A stretch of 6,992 bases of DNA from Nostoc sp. CHAB 5715. Its GTDB lineage: Bacteria > Cyanobacteriota > Cyanobacteriia > Cyanobacteriales > Nostocaceae. The DNA is taken from NCBI RefSeq assembly GCF_020829685.1, contig NZ_JAIVFR010000334.1, positions 1 to 6,992 of the forward strand, written 5' to 3'. Both the position numbers and the translations under genes were made by a program. Under the pieces are notes generated by a model. That model was not told where the DNA came from, searched no databases, and was given only the letters and a program-made list of their open reading frames with translations. This document shows positions 5,631 through 6,992 of this stretch, in pieces. Positions within the stretch are counted from its first letter, which is position 1; each line of letters starts with the position of its first letter.

Positions 5631-6037
5631 GTTATTTATACTTGTTAGATACAAACATCATTTCCGAACTAATTAAAAACCCCAGAGGAGTGGTATTTTC
5701 AAAAATTCAAGATGTCGGAGAAGACAAAATTTGTACAAGTATTATAGTAGCTTGTGAATCAAGATTTGGAGCTAGAAAGAAGAACTCCCAAAAGCTCATA
5801 GAAAAACTTGAAATAATTTTGGATAGTATTGAAATACTACCCCTAACTCATCCTGTAGAGCAATATTACGCAGAAATCCGCACTGATTTAGAACAACAAG
5901 GTAAACCGATTGGAGCTAATGACTTATTAATTGCTGCCCATTCTTTAACCCTTGGTCTAACTCTCGTTACCGCCAATATTCGTGAATTTTCCCGTGTTCC
6001 TAATTTAAAAGTAGAAAACTGGCTCGAACCTCGCTAA
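5627..6037 (+). CDS. vapC: VapC-type PIN-domain ribonuclease toxin
   Basis: This 136-residue PIN-domain protein is a Mg-dependent ribonuclease that typically cleaves tRNA or rRNA and stops translation when freed from its antitoxin. The acidic active site is in place: D8 in LLDTNIISELIKN, E44 in VACESRFGARK, D99 in IGANDLLIAAHSL, and the fourth position near N117 in LVTANIREFSRVPNLKVENW. Length and C-terminus match standard VapC, so the toxin looks intact. It overlaps the antitoxin by 4 bp (ATGA). The pair is preceded by an hsdS stub and followed by a hairpin, so it appears to be a free-standing two-gene unit. Selection by addiction may explain why it survived when the restriction genes were lost. 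Confidence 0.92.
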   Translation: MSYLYLLDTNIISELIKNPRGVVFSKIQDVGEDKICTSIIVACESRFGARKKNSQKLIEKLEIILDSIEILPLTHPVEQYYAEIRTDLEQQGKPIGANDLLIAAHSLTLGLTLVTANIREFSRVPNLKVENWLEPR

Positions 6038-6059
6038 AAGCAGAAATATCTAAAAAATT

Positions 6060-6090
6060 AGCCCTCTCCTTGTTAAGTAAGGAAAAGGCT
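6060..6090. terminator. hairpin between vapC and the PRC-barrel gene
   Basis: AGCCCTCTCCTT (6060-6071) pairs with AAGGAAAAGGCT (6079-6090) at 10 of 12 positions around a 7-nt loop. It follows the vapC stop by 22 nt. No clean T-run follows on the plus strand, so a classic intrinsic terminator is uncertain. Since the two genes converge here, it could serve either strand. Confidence 0.4.
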
Positions 6091-6125
6091 GAATTAATCT
6101 TAAAATACTTCCTAATTTTCCAATT

Positions 6126-6145
6126 GAATTACGAATTACGAATTA
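6126..6145. repeat. GAATTAC heptamer tandem at the 3' end of the PRC-barrel gene
   Basis: GAATTAC is repeated almost three times (6126-6132, 6133-6139, 6140-6145). The last partial unit supplies the TAA stop codon (6143-6145, minus strand) of the PRC-barrel gene. The same heptamer, again overlapping a minus-strand stop codon, occurs at 818-829. Confidence 0.75.
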
Positions 6146-6992
6146 ATATCCGCCTTCTTCTTCGTATTCTGGCTGTCTTTCCTTGACTTTCTTGGGAATA
6201 TTCACGGGCTTGGGCGCATCTTCCCAAGCATCGCCTTCTACGTCGTCATAATCATCGTATTCGTCAACATAAGGCTTGCTGTAGGGCTGGGCTTCATACT
6301 TTAGCGGCTGCGGTTGTTGATACCTGTCGCTGCCTGTTGCCTCGCTCCAGTTATCTTCTTCCTCGTCTTCTTCGTATTGAATAGATTCATACTGCCGCGC
6401 CTTCATTACCTGACGCTGTGGCCTTTCTTCTTCCACATAGTCTTCTGTCCATTCCTCTTCCCGCGCTACGGGTTCGGGGGCGCGAACTTTTTGCCTGGGT
6501 GGCTGCAATGGCACTCCACTAGGTAGTTGATTGGCTGGTGCAACTTGGCGCGGTGGAGTATAGCCGTATTCTTCTTCTATATCTCGCTCCCAAGGTGCTT
6601 TGCCGATACCCAGACGCTCTAGTAAACCAACTGTCAACTGGTTTACTCGTTCTTCGGCTCCCTCAAACACAATCAACCGATTGGGGCCTGTGCTGACAAT
6701 TTCATCTACTGAAAACTCGTAAGTACTCAGAAATTGATCGGGAATTTGGGGCAATCCTAAAGAAGCAATAACTATGGAGTTAAGCTTGCCGGTTTCGCCG
6801 TTGAACTTGAAGCCCCGAACTTTGCCTAAGACTTCGCCTGTTTCTGTAATTACTTCCCAGTTAATCAGATTACTGAGAGATTCAACTTCGATATCTTCTA
6901 TTACATCTTCGTTATCAACCAGGATGACATCACCAATCTGGCTGATGTTGTTGAGGTACATATAGCGCGGTATGCCCGAAATAGAGATCAGG
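6143..6992 (-). CDS. PRC-barrel domain protein with acidic disordered tail (5' end outside window)
   Basis: The frame is open to the right edge of the window. The ATG at 6959-6961 is internal, because the upstream codons read LISISGIPRY directly before MYLNNISQIGDVILVDNEDV. This is the usual junction between the first and second PRC-barrel halves in cyanobacterial proteins of this type. A PRC-barrel segment follows (NWEVITETGEVLGKVRGFKF through about residue 105 counted from that Met). After that comes a long low-complexity tail rich in Glu, Asp, Tyr, Pro and Gln, ending PEYEEEGGY. PRC-barrel proteins act as small assembly or adaptor modules (RimM, photosynthetic reaction centre H subunit). 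The role of the cyanobacterial version is not established. There is no membrane segment in the visible part. Only the first PRC half and the true start are missing. Confidence 0.85.
   Translation of the reverse strand, partial: LISISGIPRYMYLNNISQIGDVILVDNEDVIEDIEVESLSNLINWEVITETGEVLGKVRGFKFNGETGKLNSIVIASLGLPQIPDQFLSTYEFSVDEIVSTGPNRLIVFEGAEERVNQLTVGLLERLGIGKAPWERDIEEEYGYTPPRQVAPANQLPSGVPLQPPRQKVRAPEPVAREEEWTEDYVEEERPQRQVMKARQYESIQYEEDEEEDNWSEATGSDRYQQPQPLKYEAQPYSKPYVDEYDDYDDVEGDAWEDAPKPVNIPKKVKERQPEYEEEGGY

Noticed and set aside
6143..6961. PRC-barrel gene starting at ATG 6961
   Set aside because: The frame continues upstream without a stop to the window edge and reads LISISGIPRY, which fits the first PRC half. 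The ATG is internal and the gene is partial.
6314..6965. Two plus-strand frames opposite the PRC-barrel gene
   Set aside because: They are antisense to low-complexity acidic codons (GAA/GAG read as TTC/CTC), which create hydrophobic-looking artefacts.

Overview
The window looks like chromosomal DNA from a filamentous, probably heterocyst-forming cyanobacterium (Nostoc/Anabaena/Calothrix type). The evidence is four copies of the HIP1 octamer GCGATCGC, heptanucleotide tandem repeats of the cyanobacterial STRR type, dispersed hairpin repeats, a MITE-like element with TATAGCAATCCTA ends, and proteins that read as typical cyanobacterial versions (SelO/YdiU, an MsbA-type ABC exporter, and a PRC-barrel protein with a long acidic tail).

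Layout. Bases 1-825 hold no intact gene. They contain a possible right end of an IS200/IS605-type element (1-107), a long imperfect palindrome overlapping a possible dead reading frame (123-253), the decayed C-terminal end of an IS4-type transposase on the minus strand (361-595), a bland AT-rich stretch, and a dispersed repeat (762-834). An SMI1/KNR4 (SUKH-1) protein follows on the minus strand (826-1497). Divergent from it is selO on the plus strand (1620-3077), whose translation start is unusual. SelO converges on a large ABC exporter gene (minus, 3289-5013), and a double-hairpin inverted repeat sits between them (3107-3229). Upstream of the exporter are a 14-bp perfect palindrome and a 102-bp MITE-like element (5146-5247). 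Next comes a short orphan tail of a type I restriction specificity subunit (hsdS), followed by a complete VapBC-type toxin-antitoxin pair (5394-6037). Last is a minus-strand PRC-barrel gene whose true start lies beyond the right edge of the window.

How the parts relate. SelO, the ABC exporter and the PRC-barrel gene look like resident genes. The spaces between them have collected mobile and defence debris: transposon remnants, a MITE, an hsdS stub with a surviving toxin-antitoxin module, and an orphan SUKH-type gene. The hsdS stub next to vapBC suggests that a type I restriction-modification locus was lost and the addiction module stayed. I found no CRISPR array, tRNA or rRNA. I found no coherent, clearly new multi-gene system. 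The most unusual points are the selO start region, the hsdS/vapBC scar with its change in base composition, and the heptamer repeats that supply the stop codons of two unrelated genes.
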